The notes under the pieces were generated by a model, which saw only the letters and a list, made by a program, of their open reading frames with translations, ran no database searches and was not told the DNA's origin. Of a stretch of DNA of 25,455 bases, positions 8,086 to 16,320 are shown in pieces (positions within the stretch are counted from its first letter, which is position 1; the number at the start of each line of letters is the position of its first letter). The DNA is from an alpha proteobacterium SCGC AAA240-E13 (GTDB taxonomy: Bacteria > Pseudomonadota > Alphaproteobacteria > Pelagibacterales > Pelagibacteraceae), in NCBI GenBank assembly GCA_000504625.1, contig AZHR01000018.1, positions 1-25,455 on the forward strand. Reading direction: 5' to 3'. The translations under genes and the position numbers were made by a program.

Positions 8086-9429
8086 ATGAAATCTTTTTCG
8101 GTTATAGTTAAAAAAAAAATAAATAAATTTAATAAATCTATATCTGTTGATGGAGATAAAAGTATTTCACATCGTGCATTACTAATTTCCAGTCAAGCCT
8201 ATGGTATTTCAAAAATTAAGGGTATTTTAGAAGCGGAAGATGTTTTAAATACAATTGTTGTCTTAAAGAAACTTGGAGTTAAAATTATCAAGTACAAAAA
8301 TATATATCGTATATATGGCAATGGTTTGGGATCTTTGAGAACAGAAAATAACATAGTAATAAATGCGGGAAATTCTGGAACTTTAGCAAGACTGCTGATG
8401 GGTCTTTTGGCAACTTACCCAAATAAAATAAAAATTGATGGAGATAAAAGTCTAAGTAAAAGACCTATGGGAAGAATAATTGATCCATTAAAAAAGTTTG
8501 GATGTACTTTTGAACCTAAAAACAAAAAATCTCTTCCTCTCTCTTTTTGTGGAAGCGAAATGCCTTTTTCAAAAAATCATGAAGAAAAAATAGGATCTGC
8601 ACAAGTTAAAAGTTCTATTATCTTTGCAGCTTTAAATACTCCTGGAATTATTGAAATTAAAGAATTAAAAAAATCAAGAGACCATACCGAAAATATGTTA
8701 AAGTTTGCCGGAGCAGGCATCAAAATTAAAAAATTTAAAACTTACAATCTTATTTCTGTTGAGGGTCAAAAAGATTTCAAAGCTTTTGATTTATCTATAC
8801 CAGGTGATATATCTTCTGCGGCTTTTTTTATTGTTTTAACTCTTTTGACCGAAGGCTCAACAATTAAAATTAAAAATATTAATCTTAATCCAACAAGAAC
8901 AGGAATAATAACAATATTAAAAAAAATGAATGCGCGAATAAAACTAGAAAATATTAAAATCGTATGTAAGGAAAAAGTTGGAGATATAGTGGTAAAAAGT
9001 AGTAATTTGAAGTCTATAAATTGTTCTGCATCATTAGTTCCAAGCGCAATTGATGAATTTACAATTTTAATGATTGCAGCGGCCAAAGCTAAAGGTATTA
9101 CTACTTTTTATGGTTTAGGTGAGTTAAATAAAAAAGAGAGTCCGCGCTTAAATCTTATGAATTCAATTTTAAATCAAATAGGTATAAAAACAAAATTAAA
9201 ACAGGAAACCATTAAAATTATTGGAAAACCGAAAATTAATTTAAATAAATCTTACAAAATTAATACTCATTTTGATCATCGAATTTGTATGTCAATATTC
9301 GTAATGTCTCAAATTTTTGGTGGACAAGTAGAAATAAAAGATTTTGATTCTGTTGCAACAAGTTTCCCTAACTTTTTAAACTTAATGAAACGAATAGGTG
9401 CAAAATATGAAATTAAACAAAAAAGTTAG
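8086..9429 (+). CDS. aroA: 3-phosphoshikimate 1-carboxyvinyltransferase (EPSP synthase)
   Basis: Sixth step of the shikimate pathway, joining PEP to shikimate-3-phosphate. The ATG at 8086 is preferred over the TTG just before it (447 residues). Motifs: GDKSISHR (23-30), NAGNSGTLAR (93-102), GDKSLSKRPMGR (119-130), SAQVK (171-175), RDHTE (198-202), NPTRT (268-272) and HFDHRI (395-400). The set R-x-H-x-E, GDKx, SAQxK and NxTR corresponds to class II EPSP synthases, the group including the glyphosate-insensitive CP4 and Bacillus enzymes. The usually invariant KE(S/T)DR motif reads KESPR (350-354), an unusual Asp-to-Pro change. It overlaps the next gene, cmk, by 23 bases. Confidence 0.95.
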   Translation: MKSFSVIVKKKINKFNKSISVDGDKSISHRALLISSQAYGISKIKGILEAEDVLNTIVVLKKLGVKIIKYKNIYRIYGNGLGSLRTENNIVINAGNSGTLARLLMGLLATYPNKIKIDGDKSLSKRPMGRIIDPLKKFGCTFEPKNKKSLPLSFCGSEMPFSKNHEEKIGSAQVKSSIIFAALNTPGIIEIKELKKSRDHTENMLKFAGAGIKIKKFKTYNLISVEGQKDFKAFDLSIPGDISSAAFFIVLTLLTEGSTIKIKNINLNPTRTGIITILKKMNARIKLENIKIVCKEKVGDIVVKSSNLKSINCSASLVPSAIDEFTILMIAAAKAKGITTFYGLGELNKKESPRLNLMNSILNQIGIKTKLKQETIKIIGKPKINLNKSYKINTHFDHRICMSIFVMSQIFGGQVEIKDFDSVATSFPNFLNLMKRIGAKYEIKQKS

Positions 9430-10072
9430 ATTTATAATTGCGTCAGATGGTGGAGCTGGTTCGGGAAAAACAACTGCCAGTAAACTAATTGCAAAGAAAT
9501 ATAACTTTAAATTACTAAGTTCGGGTCTTTTATATCGTTTTGTTGCATATAAATTACTAAAAAATAAAAAAATTAGATCTCAAAATATTTTTTTAAAAAA
9601 AATTGCAAAAAATATTACTTTAAAAAATTTAAAAAACAAAAATTTATATACAACGAAAGTAACTGAATATACTTCGAAAATTGCAAAAATTAAAAAGATC
9701 CGAAAACTATTAAAAAGTTACCAAAAAAATTTTGCTAGAAATCGACTTTGTATTATAGAAGGTCGTGATATTGGCACTGTTGTAATTCCACATGCAGATA
9801 TAAAATTTTTTTTTATATGTTCCTTAAATATCAAAGCAAGAAGAAGATTTAGAGAATATAGAAAAACAAATAAAAAAATTTCATTTAGAGAGGTCAAAAA
9901 AGCAATAAAAATGAGGGATTCACATGATTCTAAGAGAAAAATTAGTCCTTTACGACCCGCAAAAGGTGCTGTAATTGTTGACACCTCGAAAGTTGATAAA
10001 AGACAAATGTTAATAAAACTTTCGAGAATTATAGATAAAAAATTAATAGAAAAATATGGAAGAAATTTATAA
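9407..10072 (+). CDS. cmk: Cytidylate kinase
   Basis: Phosphorylates CMP/dCMP to the diphosphates. The ATG at 9407 (221 residues) is preferred to an upstream in-frame GTG at 9398. The P-loop reads DGGAGSGKTT near the N-terminus, where the family usually has DGPAGSGKST. The CMP-binding region LLSSGLLYRFVA, EGRDIGTVVIP and the C-terminal R-D-S-x-D-S-x-R pattern with PLRPAKGA and IVDTS are all recognisable. It overlaps aroA upstream and rpsA by 17 bases downstream. The order aroA-cmk-rpsA-ihfB is a classical proteobacterial arrangement. The protein is extremely lysine-rich, in line with the A/T bias. Confidence 0.93.
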   Translation: MKLNKKVRFIIASDGGAGSGKTTASKLIAKKYNFKLLSSGLLYRFVAYKLLKNKKIRSQNIFLKKIAKNITLKNLKNKNLYTTKVTEYTSKIAKIKKIRKLLKSYQKNFARNRLCIIEGRDIGTVVIPHADIKFFFICSLNIKARRRFREYRKTNKKISFREVKKAIKMRDSHDSKRKISPLRPAKGAVIVDTSKVDKRQMLIKLSRIIDKKLIEKYGRNL

Positions 10073-11780
10073 AGATTTAAGTTCAAGTAAAAGTAAAGAG
10101 TTTGAAAAATTATTAAATAGTGAATTTTCAAGATCTAATATCGAAGAAGGAAAAATAGCCGATGGTATAGTTACAAAAATTACAAACAAGCTTGTTTTTT
10201 TAGAATTGCCGGGAGCTAAATCTGAAGGTACTTTAGATATTAATGAGATCAAACTTTTAAAAGAAGAAGGTAGCTTGAAAGTTGGTTCGAAAATATCTGT
10301 ATTGATTTTAAAGCTAGAAGATAAAAAAGGTGATTTAGTAATAAGTAGGGAAAAAGCTAAAAAAATGAAAAGTTGGGAACAACTTGAAAAAGCCTTTGAA
10401 AAAAATCAAGAAGTACAAGGGCAGATTATTTCTAGAATAAAAGGTGGTTTTGTTGTTGATGTTCAATCTTCACTATGTTTTTTACCAGGAAGTCAAGTAG
10501 ACCTTAAACCTCTAAAAAATATTAATCACTTAATGGAAAAACCTCAAAAATTTATGATTGTTAAATGTGACAAAGTTCGAGGTAACATAGTTGTATCCAG
10601 AAGAGCAATTTTAGAAAACATTAAGAATGCCAGCAAACAAGAAATGTTAAGCAAATTTAATGAAGGCGATATTGTTGAAGGAACAGTTAAAGGAATGACT
10701 GATTATGGTGTTTTTTTTGACTTAAATGGTTTTGACTGCATGACACATATTAATGAATGTTCTTGGAGTAGAATTAGTCACCCTGAAGAATTATTTACAA
10801 TCGGCCAAAAACAAAAATTGAAAATTATTAAAATTGATCAGAAAAGTAAAAAAATTTCTACTTCAGTAAAGATGTTAACACCCGATCCGTTTGAAACCAA
10901 AATTAATAATTATAAGATTGGAAAAATTTATCCAGCTGAAGTGAAGAAAATTACAGACTACGGTGTTTTTCTTTCATTAGAAGATGGATTAGAAGGTTTA
11001 TGTCACCAATCAGAATTATCTCATACACAAAAGAATATTTCAGCAAGAAAAATTTTATCTATTTCTCAAAAGATCGATGTAATGATAATGGAAATTGATA
11101 TTAAAAAGAGAAGAATAGCTTTATCATATAAAAACACGTTATCTAATCCATGGGAAAAATTTGAAAAAGCATTTCCTATTGGTTCAAAAGTTGAAGGAAT
11201 TATAAAAAATGTTACCGAATTTGCTCTTTTCGTTGATATCAAAGATTTTAACCTTGATGGAATGATACACTATAAGGATATTTCTTTTAACGAGTCAGAG
11301 GATGAACTTAAAAAATTTAAAAAAAACGATACTATACAAACTAAAATTTTGGAAATTGATGCAAACAAAGAAAAAATAAGATTAGGTTTAAAACAATTAT
11401 TGCCAGATCCACTAGATTATTTTAAAGATAAGAAGAATAAAGATATTATAACCGTCGTTGTTATTGAAACTCTAGATAATGCTATCAAAGTTGCACCCGA
11501 TGGTTGTTCGATGGAAATATTAATAAAGAAAAATCACATTGCTGTGAATAAAGAAGATCAAAGAACCAATCGATTTAATAAAGGTGATAAAATAGATTGT
11601 ATGTTGCTGGATCTAGACCTAAAAAAAAGAAAAGTATCTTTATCAATTAAAATGCTTGAACAAGAACAAACTAAGGAAGCAATAAAAAAATATGGTAGTG
11701 TAGATAGTGGTAGATCATTGCCTTTTGCAGAACTTCCTAAAGCTCTCAAGAAAAAAGAGGATAAAAAAGAAGAAAAATAA
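10056..11780 (+). CDS. rpsA: 30S ribosomal protein S1
   Basis: Ribosomal S1 binds mRNA and delivers it to the 30S subunit. The 574-residue protein contains six S1/OB-fold RNA-binding repeats (roughly residues 30-100, 116-180, 197-265, 283-350, 370-440 and 458-527). The best conserved are domains 3 and 4, with VKGMTDYGVFFDL and VKKITDYGVFLSLEDGLEGLCH-type sequences. Length and domain number match the six-domain proteobacterial form. The ATG lies 17 bases inside the end of cmk and no Shine-Dalgarno sequence precedes it. That is common for rpsA, whose product helps translate leaders lacking one. The gene ends 2 bases before ihfB. Confidence 0.97.
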   Translation: MEEIYKDLSSSKSKEFEKLLNSEFSRSNIEEGKIADGIVTKITNKLVFLELPGAKSEGTLDINEIKLLKEEGSLKVGSKISVLILKLEDKKGDLVISREKAKKMKSWEQLEKAFEKNQEVQGQIISRIKGGFVVDVQSSLCFLPGSQVDLKPLKNINHLMEKPQKFMIVKCDKVRGNIVVSRRAILENIKNASKQEMLSKFNEGDIVEGTVKGMTDYGVFFDLNGFDCMTHINECSWSRISHPEELFTIGQKQKLKIIKIDQKSKKISTSVKMLTPDPFETKINNYKIGKIYPAEVKKITDYGVFLSLEDGLEGLCHQSELSHTQKNISARKILSISQKIDVMIMEIDIKKRRIALSYKNTLSNPWEKFEKAFPIGSKVEGIIKNVTEFALFVDIKDFNLDGMIHYKDISFNESEDELKKFKKNDTIQTKILEIDANKEKIRLGLKQLLPDPLDYFKDKKNKDIITVVVIETLDNAIKVAPDGCSMEILIKKNHIAVNKEDQRTNRFNKGDKIDCMLLDLDLKKRKVSLSIKMLEQEQTKEAIKKYGSVDSGRSLPFAELPKALKKKEDKKEEK

Positions 11781-11782
11781 AA

Positions 11783-12085
11783 TTGAGTTTTGTCAAAAGT
11801 CAAATATTGGATCAATTAACCAATTTCTATCCAAACTTTCTTAGGCGAGATTTAGAAAAAGCTCTAAATCTAGTGTTTACTGAAATTATAGAATCTCTTG
11901 CCAGGGATAACAATGTTCAGATTAGAGGATTTGGATCTTTTAAAATAAAACAATTAAAATTTAGAATCGGTAGAAATCCTAGAGATGGATCAAGAGTTGA
12001 GATTGCTGCCAAAAAAGTAGTACACTGGAAGATAAGCAAAGAATTTTTTAAAAAATTAAATAATAACAATAAAATCAATGAATAA
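11783..12085 (+). CDS. ihfB: Integration host factor subunit beta (HU/IHF family)
   Basis: Small DNA-bending nucleoid protein of 100 residues. The start is a TTG at 11783, giving SFVKSQILDQLTNFYP, which aligns with the usual beginning of IHF-beta. Conserved elements are RRDLEKAL, the beta-arm entry IRGFGSFKIK and the arm tip GRNPRDG with the intercalating proline. A C-terminal KKVVHWKISKEF stretch is close to the VxFKPGKEL of IHF-beta. Location directly after rpsA (2-base gap) is the typical place for ihfB. HU is the alternative but fits less well. It overlaps pyrF by 8 bases. Confidence 0.9.
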   Translation: MSFVKSQILDQLTNFYPNFLRRDLEKALNLVFTEIIESLARDNNVQIRGFGSFKIKQLKFRIGRNPRDGSRVEIAAKKVVHWKISKEFFKKLNNNNKINE

Positions 12086-12758
12086 AATTATTCTTGCTTT
12101 GGATACTACTGACATTAATCAAGCTATAAAAATCACGAAAAAAGTAAAAGATAAAATTTTTACCATTAAAATAGGACTTGAAATGTGGAATAGTTTTGGA
12201 AAAGATTGTGTTAAAAAATTTAATCAAATTGGTATAAATAATATTTTTTTAGATCTTAAATTGGCTGATGTATCCAACACTATCAAAAAAAGTATCATAG
12301 CCTTGGATGGAATTAATTTTGAATACCTAACTGTCCACTGTTTTGGGGGCAACGAAATGATAAAAAAAGCTAAGGAAGCAGCAAAACAATTAAACCCAAA
12401 TTTAAAAATATTAGCAGTAACAGTGCTTACAAGTATTAATGAAAAAGAATTAAAATCTATGCAAATTAATAATAAAGTCGAAGACTTGGTTTTAAATCTT
12501 GCCAAAAATTCAAGCGAAGCTGATGGTTTTATCGCAAGTGGAATGGAGTCAAAAATGCTAAGAGAAAATTTTCCTAACCATTTACTATTCACTCCAGGTA
12601 TAAGAATGCCTGATGATGAAAAGCATGAGCAAAAAAGGGTTGTTTCTCCTGCGGAAGCTCTGAAGTATTCTGATAAAATTATTATGGGGCGTAGCTTATG
12701 GGCAAAAGGTGAGATTGAAAAAAACTTAAATCGGGTTACAGCATCTCTTAAAGAATAA
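12078..12758 (+). CDS. pyrF: Orotidine 5'-phosphate decarboxylase
   Basis: Last step of UMP synthesis. The 226-residue TIM barrel carries the N-terminal LALDTTD (Asp9), Lys31 in TIKIGLEM and the catalytic D-x-K-x-x-D in FLDLKLADVSNT (Asp59, Lys61, Asp64). TVHCFGG, the phosphate-binding FTPGIR and the C-terminal IIMGRSLW follow. The family usually has HDIPNT where this protein has ADVSNT, but all charged catalytic residues are kept. It sits between ihfB and trpF, an arrangement known in Alphaproteobacteria. Confidence 0.95.
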   Translation: MNKIILALDTTDINQAIKITKKVKDKIFTIKIGLEMWNSFGKDCVKKFNQIGINNIFLDLKLADVSNTIKKSIIALDGINFEYLTVHCFGGNEMIKKAKEAAKQLNPNLKILAVTVLTSINEKELKSMQINNKVEDLVLNLAKNSSEADGFIASGMESKMLRENFPNHLLFTPGIRMPDDEKHEQKRVVSPAEALKYSDKIIMGRSLWAKGEIEKNLNRVTASLKE

Positions 12759-12762
12759 ATAT

Positions 12763-13368
12763 ATGCCAATAGAATTAAAGATCTGTGGCATAAATTCCAA
12801 AAATATAATCCAAACAATTATACAAAACAGAGGATGCCAATATTTAGGATTTGTTTTTTACCCTCCTTCACCAAGAAATATTTCGATCGAACAATCTAAA
12901 AATCTTACTTCAATGGTGCCAAATAATATCAAAAAAGTAGCAGTTTTAGTGGAACCAGAAGATAGCTTTGTTGAAAAAATAAAAGATCAATTCGATTTCT
13001 TTCAAGTATATGACACTCCTCCGGCAAGATCTAAAGAATTAAAGTTAATATTCAATAAAAAAATTATTCAAGCAATTAAAATCAAAAAAAAAGAAGATAT
13101 AAGTTTGTATAAACAATATATAGGTGTTGCAGATGAATTTCTATTTGATTCATCGGCCATGGAAAAAAGTTCCACTTTTGATTGGAGTTACCTAAAAAAT
13201 ATTGAAATTAATGATTGGTTTCTCGCTGGTGGAATTAATATAAACAATCTTGAAAAAGCATCGAAAATTTCAAAAAAAATTGATATTTCTTCAAGTTTAG
13301 AAGATAATCCTGGGATAAAATCTTCTAAAAAAATTTCAGATTTATTACTGAAGGTAAAAAAATTATGA
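12763..13368 (+). CDS. trpF: Phosphoribosylanthranilate isomerase (divergent TrpF)
   Basis: TrpF performs the Amadori rearrangement of phosphoribosylanthranilate in tryptophan synthesis. This 201-residue protein keeps the general base Cys8 (KICGI), the GFVFYPPSPRNI stretch (29-40), the general acid Asp129 (FLFDSS), FDW (139-141) and LAGGIN (154-159). It departs from the family in three conserved places. The QLHG motif reads QVYD (81-84). The glycine loop G-G-x-G before FDW is missing, with about eight residues deleted. SSGVE reads SSSLE (176-180). These are parts of the substrate and phosphate site, so altered substrate specificity is possible. It overlaps trpB by ATGA. Confidence 0.85.
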   Translation: MPIELKICGINSKNIIQTIIQNRGCQYLGFVFYPPSPRNISIEQSKNLTSMVPNNIKKVAVLVEPEDSFVEKIKDQFDFFQVYDTPPARSKELKLIFNKKIIQAIKIKKKEDISLYKQYIGVADEFLFDSSAMEKSSTFDWSYLKNIEINDWFLAGGININNLEKASKISKKIDISSSLEDNPGIKSSKKISDLLLKVKKL

Positions 13369-14600
13369 TGAAATTAAAAAAAGGTAAACTTTTAATTGAC
13401 CAACATGATAAAAATTATTTATATGGTGGAAAATTTGGTGGTAATTATGTACCTGAAACCTTAAAAAAACCAATTGAAGACCTAGCTATCCTTTTCGAAA
13501 AGCTTCGCCGTGACAAGAAATTTTTAAATGATAGAGATTATTATTTTAAAAATTACGTGGGGGCTCCAACTCCTTTTTTTAAATTAAAAAATCTGACTAA
13601 ACATTTAGGTGGAGCTCAAATTTGGTGTAAACAAGTTTCAAAAGCCAATGGTGGAGCCCACAAAATCTATAATGCTACAGTACATGCTCTAATATGTAAA
13701 AGAGCTAAAAAAAAATACATAATTGGAGATACAGGGGCGGGATACGCTGGCAAAATGCTAAGTATGGCTGCAAAAAAATTCGGTCTTAAGTGTAAAATAT
13801 TTATGGGAACCAAAGATATTGTACGCCAAGCGGTTAATTGCCGTGCCATGAGAAAGAATGGAGCTAAAATCGTTCCCGTAGATTCGGGAAGCAAAACTCT
13901 TGTTGATGCTGTTAGCGAATGTATGAGATATTGGGTTTCTAATTGCGATACAACACATATGTGCGTGGGTTCAACTGTTGGACCTAATATATTCATAAAA
14001 ATTTGCGCATGGAGTACTGCTCAAATTTCTAGAGAACTCATGGTTCAAGTAAAAAAAGAATTTAGAAGAGTTCCAAAAAAATTAAAGTTAATAAATTGTG
14101 TAGGCGGAGGAAGTTCAGCGATGGGTTTTTGGAATGAATTTATAGATTACAACAGAAATCAAGTTGAGCTTATTGGTGTTGAGGCAGGTGGACCAAAAGA
14201 TAGTAAAAGACATGCGGCTCCATTAACCAACGGAGCTAAAATTGGTGTTTTGCATGGAGCATTACAATACGTAATTCAAGATACAGAAGGCCAGATAGAA
14301 GAAACAGAATCGATTAGTGCAGGTTTAGATTATCCGGGAGTTTCTCCCCTTCACTGTTTCTTAAAAGATTCTTTCAGGGCAAGATATTGTGCGCGAACTG
14401 ATGAGGAATCACTTGAAGCCTTTAAATTAGTTTCAAAATTAGAAAAAGTTAGACCATCTTTAGAACCTGCTCATGCATTTGCCGAAGCTATTAATATAGC
14501 TCCAAGATTAAGTAAGGACACTATTATCGTGGTGGATAGTTGTGGTGATGCCAAGAAAGATATGAAAATTATAAAAGAAAGATTGGGACGTAATTTATGA
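13365..14600 (+). CDS. trpB: Tryptophan synthase beta chain-like PLP enzyme with altered active site
   Basis: Fold-type II PLP enzyme. TrpB condenses serine with indole supplied by TrpA. The 411 residues align along the whole family: GGKFGGNYVPE (21-31), NGGAHK with the PLP Lys100, GGGS phosphate cup (247-250), SAGLDYPGVSP (318-328) with the Asp equivalent to Salmonella Asp305. Several near-invariant positions differ. The catalytic Glu109 equivalent is Asp122 (GDTGAG); the following QHG is YAG (127-129), so His115 is Ala128; HKTNQ is HKIYN; GGGSN is GGGSS; and the C-terminal SGRGDKD is SCGDAKKD (392-399). The frame is intact and coupled to trpF and trpA by 4-base overlaps. Homology is certain; that it makes tryptophan is less so. 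Confidence 0.85.
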   Translation: MMKLKKGKLLIDQHDKNYLYGGKFGGNYVPETLKKPIEDLAILFEKLRRDKKFLNDRDYYFKNYVGAPTPFFKLKNLTKHLGGAQIWCKQVSKANGGAHKIYNATVHALICKRAKKKYIIGDTGAGYAGKMLSMAAKKFGLKCKIFMGTKDIVRQAVNCRAMRKNGAKIVPVDSGSKTLVDAVSECMRYWVSNCDTTHMCVGSTVGPNIFIKICAWSTAQISRELMVQVKKEFRRVPKKLKLINCVGGGSSAMGFWNEFIDYNRNQVELIGVEAGGPKDSKRHAAPLTNGAKIGVLHGALQYVIQDTEGQIEETESISAGLDYPGVSPLHCFLKDSFRARYCARTDEESLEAFKLVSKLEKVRPSLEPAHAFAEAINIAPRLSKDTIIVVDSCGDAKKDMKIIKERLGRNL

Positions 14601-15400
14601 GACTTTCAAAGTTAGCATCAGCATTTAAAAAATGTAAACAAGAACATAGACCAGCGCTCCTAACATACACGGTTTCAGGAGATCCCAACAAAAAAAAATC
14701 TTTTGAAATCCTAAAAGCGATTTCTTCACATGCAGATATTTGTGAAATTGGAGTTGGCCATAATTGCAATACAGGTGATGGAAAGCAAATTCAAAATAGC
14801 ACATACAGAGCAATCAAAAATGGCATAAAAATTAAAGATACTTTTGCAATCGTAAAAAGATTTAAAAAAACCAAAAATGCCAAACCTTGTATCCTTATGG
14901 GTTACTATAATTCAGTCGTTCAATATGGCGAAAATCGATTTATCAGAAAATGCAAGCAGGTTGGGGTGGATGGACTTATCGTTGTAGATCTGCCATGGCC
15001 AGAAAATAAAAAATTTTCAAAAAAATGTAAAAAAAATTTCATTAATTTCGTACAACTTGTTTCTCCCACTACATCTAATTACAGAATGAAAAGAATCATA
15101 AATGATTCTCATGATATGATTTACTATATCAGCATGTTATCAACCACTGGAGGCAAACTTAAAGTTTCTCCAAAGGAAATTTTGGAAAATTATAATAAAA
15201 TTAAAAGAATAAATAAGTCTAAAAATTTAGTAATTGGTTTTGGAATTACAAATAAAACCATTTCGTCACTAAAAAAAGCTGACGGTCTAGTAGTTGGTAG
15301 CGCATTATGTAAGAGAATATCAGAATCAATCAAAAAAAGACAAAATCCTGTCACAAATATAGGTAATATGGTAAAAAGTTTAAGGAGAAAATTATCATGA
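14597..15400 (+). CDS. trpA: Tryptophan synthase alpha chain-like protein with altered loop 2
   Basis: TrpA cleaves indole-3-glycerol phosphate to indole and glyceraldehyde-3-phosphate, passing indole to TrpB. The 267-residue TIM barrel keeps both catalytic acids in register, Glu50 (CEIGV) and Asp61 (GDG), eleven residues apart as in E. coli. It also keeps MGYYN (101-105), GVDGLIVVDLP (123-133), PTTSNYR, and the phosphate-binding GFGI (214-217) and GSAL (234-237). The loop between the two acids, normally PFSDPLA and nearly invariant, reads GHNCNTG (54-60). Loop 6, usually S-x-x-G-V/I-T-G, reads SMLSTTGG (179-186). YYNP has become YYNS. The changes parallel those in TrpB. It overlaps trpB and accD by 4 bases each. 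Confidence 0.85.
   Translation: MRLSKLASAFKKCKQEHRPALLTYTVSGDPNKKKSFEILKAISSHADICEIGVGHNCNTGDGKQIQNSTYRAIKNGIKIKDTFAIVKRFKKTKNAKPCILMGYYNSVVQYGENRFIRKCKQVGVDGLIVVDLPWPENKKFSKKCKKNFINFVQLVSPTTSNYRMKRIINDSHDMIYYISMLSTTGGKLKVSPKEILENYNKIKRINKSKNLVIGFGITNKTISSLKKADGLVVGSALCKRISESIKKRQNPVTNIGNMVKSLRRKLS
15382..15387 (+). promoter_or_regulatory. Shine-Dalgarno site for accD
   Basis: AAGGAG lies 9 bases before the accD ATG at 15397, inside the end of trpA. It is one of the few clear ribosome-binding sites in the long operon, where most junctions rely on overlap, and it supports the accD start. Confidence 0.65.
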
Positions 15401-16320
15401 ATTGGATCACTAAGTTTATAAAACCCGGTCTTAAAACTCTATTTAAAAGACAACCAAAAACCGGCGAAGATAGCTTGTGGACTACGTGTGTATGTCAACA
15501 ACTTATGTATAAAGAAGATCTTTACAAAAATTTTTTTATTTGTCCAAGTTGTGAAACACATCAAAAAATATCATGTCAAGATCGATTTAAAATTTTTTTT
15601 GACAGCAATGAATATAAAATTTTGAAAACTCCTTCGCCCTCAGACGACCCTTTAAATTTTGTTGATACAAAAAAATATACTGATCGATTAGCTGCTGCTA
15701 GAAAAGCAACTGGGCAAGATGACGCCATTATGATTGCCAGTGGAAAACTAAAGGGAATTAATGTTACTGTCGGAGCTCAAAATTTTTTATTTATTGGAGG
15801 ATCGGTTGGTGCGGCGTCTGGAGAAGCTTTTATTTATGGGATTCAACACGCAATTGATAATCAAACTCCTTTTATCTTTTTTAGTTGTTCTGGGGGACAA
15901 CGTATGATGGAAAGTGCAATTGCACTTCAACAGATGACCAGAACAGTTTTAGCGGTTAATGAATTTAAAAAAAATAATCTTCCTTATATTGTCATTTTAA
16001 CCAACCCAACAACAGGGGGGGTTTCAGCTTCTTGGGCTATGATAGGAGATATTTTAATTGCGGAACCAAAGGCAACTATTGGTTTTGCTGGAAAAAGAGT
16101 TATAGAACAAACAATAGGTGAGACACTGCCAGAAGGATTTCAAACTTCAGAATATATTAAGGATCATGGTGGAGTTGATTTAGTAATATCTAGAAAAGAT
16201 TTAAGAGATACCATTGGAACTTTAATTACCATTTTGCTAAAGAAAAACAAAATCTCATCAGCAGAAGCAACAAATGAAAATCAAGAAGATACTCAACAAA
16301 TTGCTTCAGCTGCATCCTAA
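15397..16320 (+). CDS. accD: Acetyl-CoA carboxylase carboxyltransferase subunit beta (divergent AccD)
   Basis: AccD with AccA transfers the carboxyl group from biotin to acetyl-CoA, starting fatty-acid synthesis. Typical features of the 307-residue protein are the alphaproteobacterial-style start MNWITKFIKP, the DPLNFVDTKKYTDRL stretch (84-98), LPYIVILTNPTTGGVSASWAM (within 195-215), and RVIEQTI with LPEGFQ. Two conserved sites are altered. The zinc ribbon has CVC (Cys31, Cys33) rather than C-x-x-C in its first knuckle, with CPSC (49-52) normal. The oxyanion/substrate segment SASGGARMQEG reads SCSGGQRMMES (163-173). FAGPRVIEQTI also has Lys for Pro. It overlaps folC by 47 bases. Confidence 0.88.
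   Translation: MNWITKFIKPGLKTLFKRQPKTGEDSLWTTCVCQQLMYKEDLYKNFFICPSCETHQKISCQDRFKIFFDSNEYKILKTPSPSDDPLNFVDTKKYTDRLAAARKATGQDDAIMIASGKLKGINVTVGAQNFLFIGGSVGAASGEAFIYGIQHAIDNQTPFIFFSCSGGQRMMESAIALQQMTRTVLAVNEFKKNNLPYIVILTNPTTGGVSASWAMIGDILIAEPKATIGFAGKRVIEQTIGETLPEGFQTSEYIKDHGGVDLVISRKDLRDTIGTLITILLKKNKISSAEATNENQEDTQQIASAAS

Noticed and set aside
12224..12817. Long minus-strand open frame (197 codons) opposite pyrF
   Set aside because: The plus strand encodes PyrF with all catalytic residues. The antisense frame shows no recognisable motif and arises from codon bias.
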